From positions 1,502,001-1,566,000 of the forward strand of contig JACCIC010000035.1 in assembly GCA_018907035.1 (NCBI GenBank): a DNA stretch of 64,000 nucleotides, read 5' to 3'. The position numbers and the translations under genes were made by a program. How positions within the stretch are numbered: position 1 is the first letter of the stretch; each line of letters starts with the position of its first letter. The stretch is from Sycobia sp. Sy_11. Taxonomy: Eukaryota > Arthropoda > Insecta > Hymenoptera > Epichrysomallidae. The notes beneath the pieces are model-generated. The model was not told where the DNA came from. It did no database searches and saw only the letters and a list, made by a program, of their open reading frames with translations. This document shows, piece after piece, positions 38,161 through 51,060 of the stretch.

Positions 38161-38848
38161 AGAATAAGAAAAAGAGGCGTCGTTCTCCCTTATCGCCGGA
38201 AAGGTAGTATAGTTTGCTACTAAGGTAAAATGTTGTAAAGTGGTGAGGGAAAAGACAGAGAGAATAAAGAAAGGTAAAAGGAGAACGAGGGACGCGGTGG
38301 TGGGGTGGGACGGTCGAAAGGGAAAAGGAGAGGCTACCCGAGGAAACAAACAGTTAAACGGGTAGTTCGAAAGAGCGTAAACTTTTATCGCGCCCCGATG
38401 GAAGGGCGAGAGAGCCAGGGCCGCCATGGGGCGGCGCTGCGATACGCGAGAAAAATTCCATCGAAAAAAAACCCGGGCATTGTTTGCCGACTACTATTGC
38501 TCGATGCAAGATGACTTTTAATTCGGAGACAATTAGACCGTGCTTCCGCGCACGCAAGATTGTTATTCTTCCTTGGATACATAGACACGTAAAGCGCATC
38601 GAACTATATATATATATAGTATACTCGCACACTTTCTTGACTCGAAAGCTCATATCTCTGTAGTAGCTATTATCGCGCCGACCTCCGAGGGACGAGGGGG
38701 CGGTGGTAATGATTTCGCGAGCCGGTTGCTATTATTATTTTTCATTCTCGCATATACAACGGCCCTGTCCCATCCTCGAGATTAAGCGTCTTACCCGATT
38801 TAATTTATATCGCCGAGCTGCAGCGAGGGCATCCGCGCGTACATATAG

Positions 38849-38870
38849 TGCGCGCGCGCGCGCGCGCGTG
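38849..38870. repeat. Alternating CG run
   Basis: Pure alternating G/C for about 20 bp. Confidence 0.93.
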
Positions 38871-38969
38871 CCGATTAAGTAAACCGTCGGCACTACTGTT
38901 TCGGGTCGCGCACGAACCGGAGATTTCAATTTAATTAAGAACGGCATTCAATTTGCGATTCGTGCGCGT

Positions 38970-39127
38970 ATGTATATATATATGTGTGTATATGTATGTA
39001 TATATATATATATGTGTGTGTATGTATGTATGTGCGTGTGTACATATGCGTTTATATACAACCATATATATTTGTTCCGCGCAGGCATCTCGCATACACT
39101 TACGTATCAACCCAAAAACGCGTCAGT

Positions 39128-39179
<52 letters not shown>
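38970..39179. repeat. TA/TG-rich region ending in a (TA)n array
   Basis: Mixed TATG and TGTG units (38970-39056), a short unique spacer, then a pure TA array at 39132-39179. Confidence 0.9.
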
Positions 39180-39184
<5 letters not shown>

Positions 39185-41152
39185 AATTCGTATATCGGGG
39201 GGGGGGCGTCGCAATGCTAATAATTTATTAAATATCGGTCTTCTTTTGGCAATGAACGATGGCGCGCAATTTAATTCACGGGCTTAATTATCTTGCACTC
39301 GTTTTACATATCCTTGTTTCTCTAAATTTGCCAGGTTGTCTATTTTTTATTACCTCCCCCCCGCACGATCTGTGCTTCCTCGCCATTCCTTTCGTGGTGA
39401 AATGAGTCACTTTCAGAACCGTCCCCCACACCTTCAGCTTTTGTTTCTCGTACAGCATTTATTATTAATAGCCGCGGGAAGAAATGACGTCGAAGAGTTG
39501 CGTCGCCGGCGAGTTCAAGGAAATTACTAGACACAAACGGTGAACCTGTGTGATACGCTATAGTTGACAAATCCTAACGAACCAAGCACACTCGTGAAAG
39601 TATAAAAAAAAAACAGAAGAAAGATCGTCCTACAAAATTATCGGCGGAATAGATTGACGAATGGCCATCGGCGACTATAGCGTTTAAAGTACAACAATGC
39701 ATTGCACCAGGAGCTAAGAGGGACGAAAAGAGCGTGAAATAAAAGGCAAGGCAAGAGGGCAAATGAATGCTGAAGCCAGAAGCGAGAGAGGGAGCGCGTG
39801 AGAGAGATAACCGTAAGAGGGAACAGGGAGGGACGGTGTTTAAATGCAATGAAGCACCCTCTCGCGCGAGGACCGAGGGACAAAGTGATCAGTCGCTCTG
39901 TCGTGCGCTCTCTCTCTCCCTCTCTCTCCCTCTCGATCTCCCGGGCGCGCGAGCGTCAATTCGGCCTCGCCCCGGCGAGCCTGCAGCGTCGGTGCGGAAT
40001 ACAATTTTTTTCATTCGCGCTTGACGAGCCCTCTACAACTGCGCCCGACAGTCCCGACAAATGCCGCGGGTTTACGCCAGCGACGCGGCCGTGGCGGCCG
40101 AGCGTAGACGCGCGCGCGTGAAGCGACGGGCGTCGCGACTAATTCCGCGGAAATTTTTTTACCCCTTCGAAACGCACGGCCAATGACGGGAGCACTCGGA
40201 TTTTAGATTTTTCCTACGGCTCGATTTTTTCTCGTCCGTTTCGGCGTTTCGTCGAATTGCCATTATTGGCTGCTCTTGTCGTAAACAGATTATTTTTGAT
40301 ATCGATACTCTCGAAGTTTCGTCATTTTCAACTATTTGTTTCGATACGCCGAATTGTGATGTTTTCCAACGTTTTCCATTTATTTTTTGTTATGAGATAT
40401 CGGTTTGAAAGAGTTCAATTAATAAAGAAATATGTTATTAAAAAATATTTGTGCGAGTTTACGTTATTATTAACGCATTGATTACAAATCGAAAAACTTT
40501 GTTTGATTTGAATTAATTCATTTTGTAAATTAGCATTGACTCTTTATCATTAGATTTAAAATATCAAAAATTGGCAATCTATATTAATATAAATCTCTAG
40601 TGCAAAGGATTAAATTGAAAACATAATACATTTTATAAATAAACTGATACGGAATATATTAGATTTCGCAGCGGAAGTCCATGGAAATAATCGCTGAAAT
40701 TTATCAGGGAAACAACAAACAATCAAGTGATATACTATTCATTTCCATTATATACTTTAAAAGAGGATATTTGAAAGTCTAATTAGGTGAGAATTAACGC
40801 GATAAGAGCAGGAAATTTTTCTCAAGTCAACGACGCGGCGAGATTATCTGTAACGGCAAGAAAAGACAATGACAAAAAAAACTTTAGATCCAATTAATTC
40901 CTCTACGTAAAGCTCGAAGACAAAACGGGAAGAGAAAGAAAAGGCCCCGACAGGAAGATGGAGGAAGGAAGAGGGAGACGGGAGAGTAGTACACAGTGGA
41001 GGTTAGGGTGCATAAATACGCGGATAACGCTTGAGCTTCAAATTAATTACAGTATTTCGTTAAAGCGAGGCGGGCGAATATTATAGAATTGGCCGGCACG
41101 GGCGCCTTCGCTACGAGAACCACGGCCAGATTAGGAGCCAAGTTTGCTTTGG

Positions 41153-41183
<31 letters not shown>

Positions 41184-41189
41184 TCTCTC
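41153..41189. repeat. (CT)n microsatellite
   Basis: CT dinucleotides with one CCC interruption. Confidence 0.95.
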
Positions 41190-42318
41190 ACTAGCTCACC
41201 CTCTCAGAAGGCTCTGGAAACAATGAGTTCCGCATTGTTTCATGGTATCTCGAACAAAAGGAGAGTTGGTAAACGCCCTCCCTTCCTCCACCAGTCTTTA
41301 CGCTCGCCCTCGTCAGAAGATAAAGTAAAGGAGGCGCGTAACCGAATAGAAGTGTTAGCTATGAAGCCGGTTAAAAATATGGAATGAAAGCATTTGGTGC
41401 GCGCCCCTGCAATAGCAGCGCCCGCTCCCGCGGGGATAATCCTGAGAAAACAAGAAAATTTAACGAAATAATGCTTTTTAATAGATTGTCTGGAACGAAG
41501 CCGGGAATACTCTCGAGTATATATACTTAATTGCTTCTCTTTTGTCAGATAGTCATTTTCTTGCCCGGTGCAAGTGAAATTTCATCACCCGAAGATACAA
41601 AGAACCGATTCAAACGCAAAGCTCCGCTACCGTAAAGTCAGCGTCAAAACGATGCAACGCGTATTCTAATTTAAAAAAGATAACAGAATGAAGTAAAGTA
41701 GACGCGTTCGTGCCATGCGCGTGCTCGAGCGCGTATCCGAAATATCTGGCAACTGTCCCGTATAGAGGGTGAACGGAGCTATTTCGACATGCACGCACCA
41801 TCGTAGAGATGTTCGGATCCACGAGCAAACACGGCGCGACTCGTATATCGAACGCTGCCGGATGTGAAATAAGCCCCATTTAAATTCGAGCGTTTTGAAG
41901 AGAGCCTTCGATAATCCGGTGCAAGCTATATACTCCTGAACGTAAAATCATCAAAACAGTGTAGCGAACTCGTACCCCCCCCCCCACTCCTGCCGAGCCC
42001 CCGCCACCACGTGAAATTACAGGTGTACAAGTCGGGATGAACGGTGACGAATATGTGTGTGTGTGTGTTGTGGTGTATGGAGATGCTAACCACAGGAGGG
42101 TTAATAAAGCCCCTCGAGGTCGAGCGTCACGCCGCACCGATGAGAGTAGGCCACTCGGCGGTTCGCCCACCCCCTCTCCCCCGAATATAAGCGAACGCTA
42201 CCCCACGCTGGAAGGCGTGGAGATGAGGCCAACTGTTTGCTCTCGGCGACGCGCGACTATATTTCTGGGCTATACGGCCATTTTCGTTCACTGGTTGGTC
42301 GACTCCTGTGCCCCCAAG

Positions 42319-42321
<3 letters not shown>

Positions 42322-42376
<55 letters not shown>

Positions 42377-42388
42377 AGAGAGGGAGAT
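42322..42388. repeat. (GA)n microsatellite
   Basis: GA array of about 65 bp with one GGA interruption. Confidence 0.97.
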
Positions 42389-44099
42389 AGAGAAAGAAAA
42401 AGAGTCAGAAATGGTCATATCATAAATGCGCAATCGTGACTTTGATCAACATCGGTTTATATATATCTATATATATATATAAACTCAATATTTGAACTAC
42501 GAGAATCGGTGACTAATTTCTTTCAGGGACCGCGTGAAAAATTGAGACCCGGTCGGTAGCCCATATAACGGAAAGCAGCCGTTAAATAAAAAAGTGTCGG
42601 TTTTCAGCCCGCTGTGTGTTTTTTAAGGCCTGCACCGACGGCCTTTCAATACGCGGGGCCCCGTGCTCTTGCTCTATACTTATACAGCCGGCAATGAATT
42701 TTAAAGCTACTCCATTACTTCTACGCACGCTGCATTTGCAAAGTGCTTTATTTATTGCTAAATAAAGCGCGACCCAGTTGAATATTCATTACAGTTGTGA
42801 TATTTTCGCGGGAAATTGTTGCTTCGCACAGGCGCGTAAAAAATAGCTCGCGCGCTCACGTCGCCGATGGTTGTAAATTTCAAAGGAGGTTGTGATAAAT
42901 GACGGTTTTCCGAATGCCCTGAGATTTTTCATTCTCAGTCCTTAATAAATATTGAATCGTACTTTTGCTTACCTTAGCCAACCAGAAGATTACGATTTAC
43001 TTCAATATCATTTTCAATTTTTTCCTACATGGGATTCATTACAGACACTTGAAAATTCTTCAGTTTTTTTCTCCCAAAAATGTTTCTTTTATATATTTTT
43101 TCTAAAGCAAAGTCAGAAATGTGAAAAGAAACTTTTTCTTATTATTTATTTAATATTATAATTCGATAATCAATTTCATGACATTAATATCCGCATATTC
43201 AATTATCTAAGTACATCTGTAATAACTTTATTTTAAAAAATGGAAAATACTATTTGCTACTTTGAATGAAAGCATAATTGCGAAGATTGCTCTTTAATAA
43301 TCTGCATTTTTAATAATTATTTTGATTATTTGGTTTTATTTGATAATAAATGGATGAGCGCTGTTTATACTCCAATTTGAAAATCTATAAAAAAAATATA
43401 ATACCTATTTCGGATAAAATTAACTATGCTTATTCTGAAATTCATGAATAGATTAGATTTTTTTTTAACATTCTAAGCACGTTGAATTTAACCGTTCCTG
43501 CAGGTAAACTATCTTATATTAATTCCAAGATTAAAAGATTAATCGTGTCCCATTGTCCTCATAAATTCCCCCGTTTTGGGTCGCCGGTAACCTATCTAAC
43601 CTACTATCACTGTGCCTCGGACAGAGTCATAAATATATTAAAATCTTCGTCGAATTTGCCTCGATTTAACGAAACTGTATCTTTTTAGAATAAATTTAAT
43701 CAGGAGATTTTACTCGATATTATATGAGGGAAAAAAAAAACAATTGGAATGCATCCAGCGAACGGACGAACGGTGAAATTAAACCAGTAATTAAAGTTCA
43801 GCATGAAAATTCTGATTGCCAGCGAAATTAAAATAAGGGAGCAACATAAGAAAGAAAAAAAAAACAAATTTATTCGTGAGAATCCATTTTAACGGTAATT
43901 CGAAGGACTGCTGCCTTTACGTTGCACTTCGCTAAATCTGCCGTGGATCGATTGTGAAGTATTGTATAGAGCGAAGGTCGAAATGGCTCGAGTGCTAGAA
44001 GTTTCCAGGCGATTTCACAGCATACATACGAGGCAATAATTAAGTACAGACCTACAACCGGGTCTTCGAGCTCGACTGCTTGTACAACCTATGAGGCGT

Positions 44100-44102
<3 letters not shown>

Positions 44103-44152
<50 letters not shown>

Positions 44153-44165
44153 TCTCTCTCTCCCT
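44103..44165. repeat. (CT)n microsatellite
   Basis: CT array of about 60 bp, in inverse orientation to the GA array 240 bp away. Confidence 0.97.
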
Positions 44166-44399
44166 TTATCTCTTTCGCAAATGCGCACGAGTCTCAGCAA
44201 TTTTGCAAATGGTATTAATTTTTATGGTAATTTGATTGGAGATATCTACCGTCGTCTCTCTTTCTCTCTTTCTATCTGTTTCCATATCCTGCATCAGTGT
44301 ACTAGAGCGAACGATTCGCCCCGAGGTTGCCACTGTCGAAAAGCACGGAGCATTGCAGCAGAGGAGAAAGAATAAGAGAAAGAGAAACAGAGACAGAAA

Positions 44400-44402
<3 letters not shown>

Positions 44403-44444
<42 letters not shown>

Positions 44445-44454
44445 CGAGAGAGAA
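44403..44454. repeat. (GA)n microsatellite
   Basis: GA array of about 50 bp with two GCGA interruptions. Confidence 0.97.
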
Positions 44455-47170
44455 ACAGGCGAGCACTTTGATCCTTTCAGAACTGCCGGAATGGCACGAT
44501 ACAGTTGCGACACAGCGGGCCGGAGAGCGTTGCACTTTTAACAATTCTTTTTTCTGCCTTTGCCTAGAAATCTTTGGTTTTAAATTCCCGCAGTGAACAT
44601 TTACTTTTTACCCTCTTAAAGCTCTTACATCCTATAGGGGGATCTATTGTAGTTGATAGTTATCAGCTACTATCAAAAACATTTTAAAATTCATTTCCTT
44701 AAATTTTCCGAAACGCTATCTAAATTTCTTACTCGAAAATGTACCATAGAGCTCTGTAAATGTATTCCATTGCTTTATTCACTTTAGCTTAACTTCAAAT
44801 TATTCTCAATGCGCCGAAGTATAATTATGATTATTTTTAAAGAATAATACTAAATAGTAATAGTAATTCCTTGCAACAGCGCTATACTAGTGAAATGCAT
44901 TTTACGGCTATAATTATATAAAGAAAGTAACATTCGAAAGAGTGCTCATAAAGTTTATTAAAGAGGCGCATTGGTCGCGTAAATAGAGCCATTTGAAATG
45001 CGAAAAGCCATTAGTGGCAAATGCGCGGAATGAAGTTAGGGAGGGGGCAAGGAGGTGGGAGGACGGAAAAATGTCTCCAACTTAACGATTCGACCGAGCC
45101 GGTATCGATCATTTCTGCCAGGCCGTTCAGAAATCAGATTACGCGGAATGCTGTTAGGAAAATCGTCGGGCGAGACAGGAAGCTCGTTCGAAGCGAGGAA
45201 ACAACTCCGGCACCGAGAGGTAACGCATTTATCCGCGCCTACCGTCGCCGTCCGGACGTGGCGTCGGGCTGAGGTATTAAATTGCTTCCGGTTACATATA
45301 ACTCCCGCTCGCCATCCCAAGAAAAGCCCGCCCCACGGTACCACCCCCCCTCCGCCCCTCACCCACCCTTCCCCTTTCAACCTGCCGCGCCGTTTCATTG
45401 CTTTTGCTGTATTCTTCATTTCCCTCCCAACCCCATTCCACCTCGGGCATATTAGATTAACGAGCAATTGCGTGAGTATATTTAAAATCGAGGAAATTGT
45501 TTGGTAAGCTGGAAAAAAATAAAATCAATCCCAGTTGAGTGCTTTGGATCGAAGGCTTGGAATTAGATTTTTATAGGGAGGCGATTATTTTTAAACAGAC
45601 CCTTGAAGCTTAGAAATTGCTGAAAAATAAATATATTCCTCTAGTTACTTACTTACTAGGATAAAAATAAACTTCAAGATTTGTACTATTTAGTCCGCCT
45701 GAATATTTTACATCATATTACATCAGCTTACTCAGTGAATTTGGCATTTAAAGTGGTATTTAAATATAATACTGCTCTATCAAAAGATGAAAAAAACATT
45801 GCAAAATACAGCTCGAACACGAAACGTGAAGTGGACATTCTATATTATCAATTTTTGAGATAACTGCATAGGGATTTCTTGACTTTTATCTGATTCTTAG
45901 TATATGTATACAACGATCATTTTTAATCTCTAAAGAAATGTCATAGATACCTACAGAATGACGTCTTAACCACTTTAAATTCATTAAGTTATGCAATATT
46001 AATTTCCTAGCAGGACAATTCACTTATTCCAAAGCTTTTTATCGCATAAATAATGATTATAATCTTATTCTTAAACATTTTTCGCACAGCATGGACTTTA
46101 TATTCTTAATCATTCAAATATTTAAATGATCTTTGAAGACAGAGAGGTTTACGCTACGTTTGTATCGTTCTACTTGATCTAGAAACTTTTAATCCATATT
46201 CTAGTATAAGTTTTTTATTCTAATATAACTCATACAAGTCTTGTACAAACTACTTACCGAAAATTTCTACGATAATATAATAACACATTTATAACTATGA
46301 AAAAGCTTAATTATACTTCTCCCAGAACATTGATCTGATTTTAGAAATTTTGCAATAGTATTTTTCGGCTGCTCCGAACGCTGCACACGTTGTAAAAAAT
46401 TTTAGAAAAAATATGTGTATTTCGACGATTTACATGGTCTTTTATACAAACAGAAACACCTGCAGACAAATACAGTAGTAAAACATTACTATATATACAT
46501 TTGTTTGTCAACAATATAAAATGTAAAAATATATATGTTTAATTTTCCCCTTTTTGTTCACAGCTGGTAAGTTACAGCGAATCGTAGACAATAAGCTGAA
46601 ATATCAGTATTTTAACAAGTAAACGTTCGCTAAATCTGCAACTGGTTGTACACGGAAGGACAAAGAAGGATATTTACATTAACGCGATAAAATATCTAAC
46701 GAATCTACAACGTGCGGCAAGTCCATTCGCGGTTAAACGCAGATTCGAATGAATTCAAAAGATGGATCTAATTTTCTGTCCACCTAATGCCGGCATTAAA
46801 ATGCCGACGACGCGACAAAAACAGAAGACCGACTTAGATGCAGAGGGCGAAAACAGAATTAACCCAGCGTAAGAAACTATTGAGCCGCGGGGCGAGGGTT
46901 TGGCCGCTCGGAGCCTATAATCCGGCCGCTACGAATTTTTCCATCCGCAGTTGCTTCTCTCGCGTTGTTCCTCGCCCGCGTTGGCGCACCGCTCGCGTCG
47001 CACGCCTCGCTCGCGGAGCAGCGTCGCCGTTATATATAGCGCGCGCGCGCGCGCATAATCTCCCGTCCGAACAACCGCTGCGCGTCTCATTCTCTTCTGC
47101 CTCCGCGCGGACCGCGCGACGCTCGCCACCCGCGATCCCCTCCCTTTTCTTCTTCCGCGTTCGGTCGTAC

Positions 47171-47187
47171 TGTATATGTATGTATGT

Positions 47188-47244
<57 letters not shown>
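47171..47244. repeat. (TA)n microsatellite with TATG edge
   Basis: TATG/TACA variants pass into a pure TA array. Confidence 0.95.
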
Positions 47245-47247
<3 letters not shown>

Positions 47248-47379
47248 GACCAGCATATTTCATCAGGGAGTCGAGAGCAACCGAGCAGAGAATTTCAGCG
47301 CTCGCTCACAGTTCGCCGGAGGGTGCGCGAGCAGAGAGCCAATGGGATAAGCCGATTAATTTTCATCCAGATGTAGGTG

Positions 47380-47380
<1 letters not shown>

Positions 47381-47420
<40 letters not shown>
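47381..47420. repeat. (TA)n microsatellite
   Basis: 40 bp TA array, second of a close pair. Confidence 0.97.
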
Positions 47421-47421
<1 letters not shown>

Positions 47422-48150
47422 GCGGTCGTGCTGGAGGATATGTACGAGAGGATTCTGTAGTCTGGGGATTGCTGACTGTGGAGGGGGGAGGGAGGGGGCA
47501 GGAGTGGCAACTAACGCAAAGCGAAAATACGCGAGAGTGCGCATCGTTCTACTTCCCCACCCCTCTCCCCTTATTTCTCTCGTCGAAGCGCTGCGGGGGC
47601 TGCAGGCCGTCCGATAAAACTGATTCGCCTTGTTTCCTCAGCGGGTTGCGGGCGCGCGTTATCAGAGCCACCGAAGCTTGTAAGACGACGTCCAGCGAGC
47701 TCCACTGGAGAATGGAGTTCGTTCGCTCTTTTTTCATCTTTTTAATGCCGATGCGAACGATGTATTTCTCCGATCAATATTTATACCTGGTTTGCAATAT
47801 CACTTAAGTTGGCTTTTATAAGATAGTGGCAAACTGCATAAACCAGATAACGTTGCCTAGTCTAATAAATCGCATGAGTTAAATTTTAATGTATCACGGA
47901 AGATTATTGAATAGATGTATATTAATTATCCTTTGGAGAATTTACGCTTCTTTCAATTGAAATTCGGAGCTATAGGTGTGCGAATATAAAAGCAAAGTTC
48001 GGAATCAATACTCTTTATAGTAGTTCTAAGGTTTTTATTATAGTTTGTATTGAGAATTGAATAATTAGCTATGCTTTCAGATTACTTGTTTTAGTATTTA
48101 AATACTGCTTCGACTAAAGGCCCGGATCAAGGGGCTATTCGTTATTATAT

Positions 48151-50844
48151 TTTTAAAAATGTATTTGAAACGGTATTATTGCTTGCTTTTATATATATAT
48201 GATTGCAATAATATAAAAATGATTTTTCGAAACAGCCTCGCGTTTACAGTTATCATTAGGCTCATATCAATTTTGGTCGGCCTTATCCAAATGCACACAC
48301 ACACGCACACACACATATACAATAAATATATAAGTAGTATCTGTTGTATTGATATCGTACATTGAAGATTTTATATTATGTTTAGAAGTTAAAAATATTA
48401 TACTAGGATGCAGCATATTAAAATGCAGATTAAACGATATTTGATATCGTGACATAATAATAAATGAGATACACATTAATTCCACAAAAATTAAGTGCTC
48501 ACAAAATTAATTTAACTAAACATCATTATCGAACAATAGAATGCCAATGCAGTTTAACAAGTTTCCTGCAATTACCAAATTTAATTAAGAAGTCTACCAC
48601 GGGATCCGAGGGGTAAGTTTGGGCACTTGAATAACTTGTAATTACAAACATCGGAGATAAGAACTATAACTTGGGAATAATTTATATGTTAATCACTTGA
48701 TTCGTAATTTTAAACAAGAAATTCTATTTTTGTAGAAGAACATCATCTTATTACAATTAAATCGTCCGATTTATCTGCAATTGTCAAGGAATCTTGTAGA
48801 CAACGACTAACTTCGATTTTGCTCGGACTGCTATGCCAATACACAGACACCGAGCGTATGAAGAGGCAAATATTATCTACGCGGCATCGAATCGTAATTT
48901 CCGTGCAACTCCGCTAATTACATCATTATTCCCGTACACTGGAAAACGAATGAATTCGGGCAGAAAGGGCAAAGAGATTGGCGGGAGTAGGACGAACCAG
49001 CGGAGGTTCGAGCATCCCGACGCGCGAATGATAAGCCGTTCGGTCTCGTGCTCGCGCCAAGGTAGCGATGCACTCCTCTTCAGTACGTATGTACGTGTGT
49101 ATGTGTGTCTATACATGTAGATGTATCTGTGCATATATAGACACGGACTGCGGAGACGTCACGGGGGAGCGCAATTTATGCGAGCGCATCGTTCGAGAGC
49201 GCCACAATAATTAATATATGCGGAGTGCCATCCGTTAAAGCTGCGGAGCAGTTGATTATCGTCGTATTGTTAGCTATGGCGGGCGCGCCCGAGCCCTCCT
49301 TTCCCTATCTCCATTTCCCCGCCGAGCGAATTCGCAGCGAGATCAGGAGAGGAAAAGAGAGAGTGAGAGAGAGAGAGAGAGTTAGAGGGAGAGAGATCGC
49401 GTGAAATGGGTGGCGGTGAGCCCTCGATACAGCGGTTGCATCGCGAGCGGCGCTTACATTAGTATTGCACAACGATCGGACAGCAACTCGTTCGGAGCCG
49501 AGAGAACGTATAATCAATGTCGCTCCCGGCGAATATCGATGCGCTCGCGCGACGGCAGACGGAATCGCGGACGCGCGCGCGCGCGCGCGAGCAACTTCGC
49601 ATGGACTTCTATTGCCCGCAGCCAAGGGGATTTGACATGCGATCTATCGATCGTCAAATCTGTATTTACGCACCCTGGTGAGCAGCTGTTTGTCTGGAAT
49701 CGTATTTCGTTGGCTTGCAAATATTACCAATGGCACTCTCATGCACAAATAATAATTAGAAGAAAAGTAAGGCGGAATGGGTTTGAAACTCTGAACGTTC
49801 TTTGTCAATAGCTGAAACATTGTCCGTTTTATAATAGTATAATTTTATCCGAATTACGAAAAGAGAAAAATTTTACTTATGTGATATGTTATTTATATGT
49901 GATATGCTATCTCTTTTATTATCTAATTAAAAATTATGTAGACGTGATATTCAATTTCTTAAGATTCAAGTTGTTCTTTTCAAGTAGTACAATTCCTATG
50001 CGAGCTGGCTTATCGATTAAGTTAAGCTTGAATTCGTAACGATAATTATTTATTTTATTTATTTATTACACAAAAATAATAAACATTCAGCAATATATAA
50101 CAATCTATAAAAATTTTTTTTTTTACTCTTCTATAAAAATTCTATAAAAATCTTTACTCTTGATTATGTAGATTTTTGTTTTACCGTATTTGTTAGAATC
50201 GTTGTATTATGATATATTACTATTGAATTTAAACTATTGTTTTAACAATCGACGGTATCGTGTTACTTTTAAAAAAGCTATTTTATACAAAGATTTTTAA
50301 GCAGACTTTCGCATTGAAAGTAGAAAGCAACACAGTAAGTGTATAGTATGGAAAACGAAATGCAAAAGTAATTAAGTGCTTTTAAATATTCAGAACATTT
50401 ATGAAAAAATTTCGAAATAAAAGTTACAATTGAAGTAATTCGATATAGATGAACTTACTCAACTCGTAATTTTACTAAATGTAATTGAAGAAATTTTTAA
50501 TTGAAAATACATTATTTGTTTGAATTTTCCATTTGGAATGTGAGGAACAAATTGTTTTCATCCATATAAAATATTTTAGTTAAATTAAAATTTATTTTGT
50601 TAATAAATAAAAAGAATAAAAAGAAATATACGTGATTCGAGTAGAAATAAAGATGAAATAAATCTGATTTATTTACATTGAGTAATTAATTTTTTGTCTG
50701 AATCTAGATTAACTTACATCAGAAATAAATTTCACCTACAATATAGTTGTAACTGCATATTTTAATTAGATTCATTTATATGTTGTAGGGGTTGTCATCA
50801 AGCTTGAAATTATCCATTTCCCTTGTATAAAACTTACATTAGAG

Positions 50845-50907
<63 letters not shown>

Positions 50908-51060
50908 CATATATATAACTCATCTATAAACGTGCATGCAAAATATGAGTGAACGATGTGAAGAAAACTACTACAGCGTCTTTATACGTTCATTTAAGTA
51001 GGGCATTTTCGAAGCACAACCATGGATATTTAATGAAGCAGAGGGGATTTTCCTATCGCA
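48151..51060. other. Intron segment: GC island 48.8-49.7 kb between AT-rich stretches
   Basis: The island contains an alternating CG run (49572-49589) and a degenerate GA tract (about 49355-49395). 49800-51000 is very AT-rich with locally duplicated phrases (for example CTATAAAAAT with TTTACTCTT near 50110-50160). No gene recognised. Confidence 0.5.
50846..50918. repeat. (TA)n microsatellite
   Basis: TA array with a few G and C variants at the 3' edge. Confidence 0.95.

Larger units (their letters stand above)
36881..40260. other. Intron segment, long GC-rich stretch 37.0-40.2 kb
   Basis: The longest GC-leaning block in the intron, broken by GT, GA, CG and TA arrays. All open frames are low complexity or have equally long opposite-strand partners. 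A C-run at about 37257-37269 is present. No gene recognised. Confidence 0.45.
40261..45000. other. Intron segment: AT-rich, GC islands at 40.8-42.4 and 42.5-42.9 kb, AT-rich, CT/GA pair
   Basis: 40261-40800 and 42900-43900 are AT-rich. 40850-42420 is GC-leaning with CT and GA arrays. 42540-42900 is a balanced block with a perfect 10-bp stem hairpin at 42745-42768. 43900-44560 holds a CT array and a GA array. No gene recognised. Confidence 0.5.
45001..48150. other. Intron segment with GC islands at 45.0-45.5 and 46.8-47.7 kb
   Basis: GC islands separated by AT-rich DNA. The second is flanked and interrupted by TA arrays and contains an alternating GC run at 47039-47054. Frames up to 207 codons (47184-47807) run through TA arrays and encode Tyr-Ile repeats. 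They are not genes. Confidence 0.5.

Noticed and set aside
47184..47807. 207-codon plus frame
   Set aside because: Runs through two TA arrays (Tyr-Ile repeats) and shows no family similarity.
49005..49020. tRNA B-box-like GGTTCGAGCAT
   Set aside because: The flanking T-stem does not pair, and no A-box or acceptor stem is present at the right spacing.
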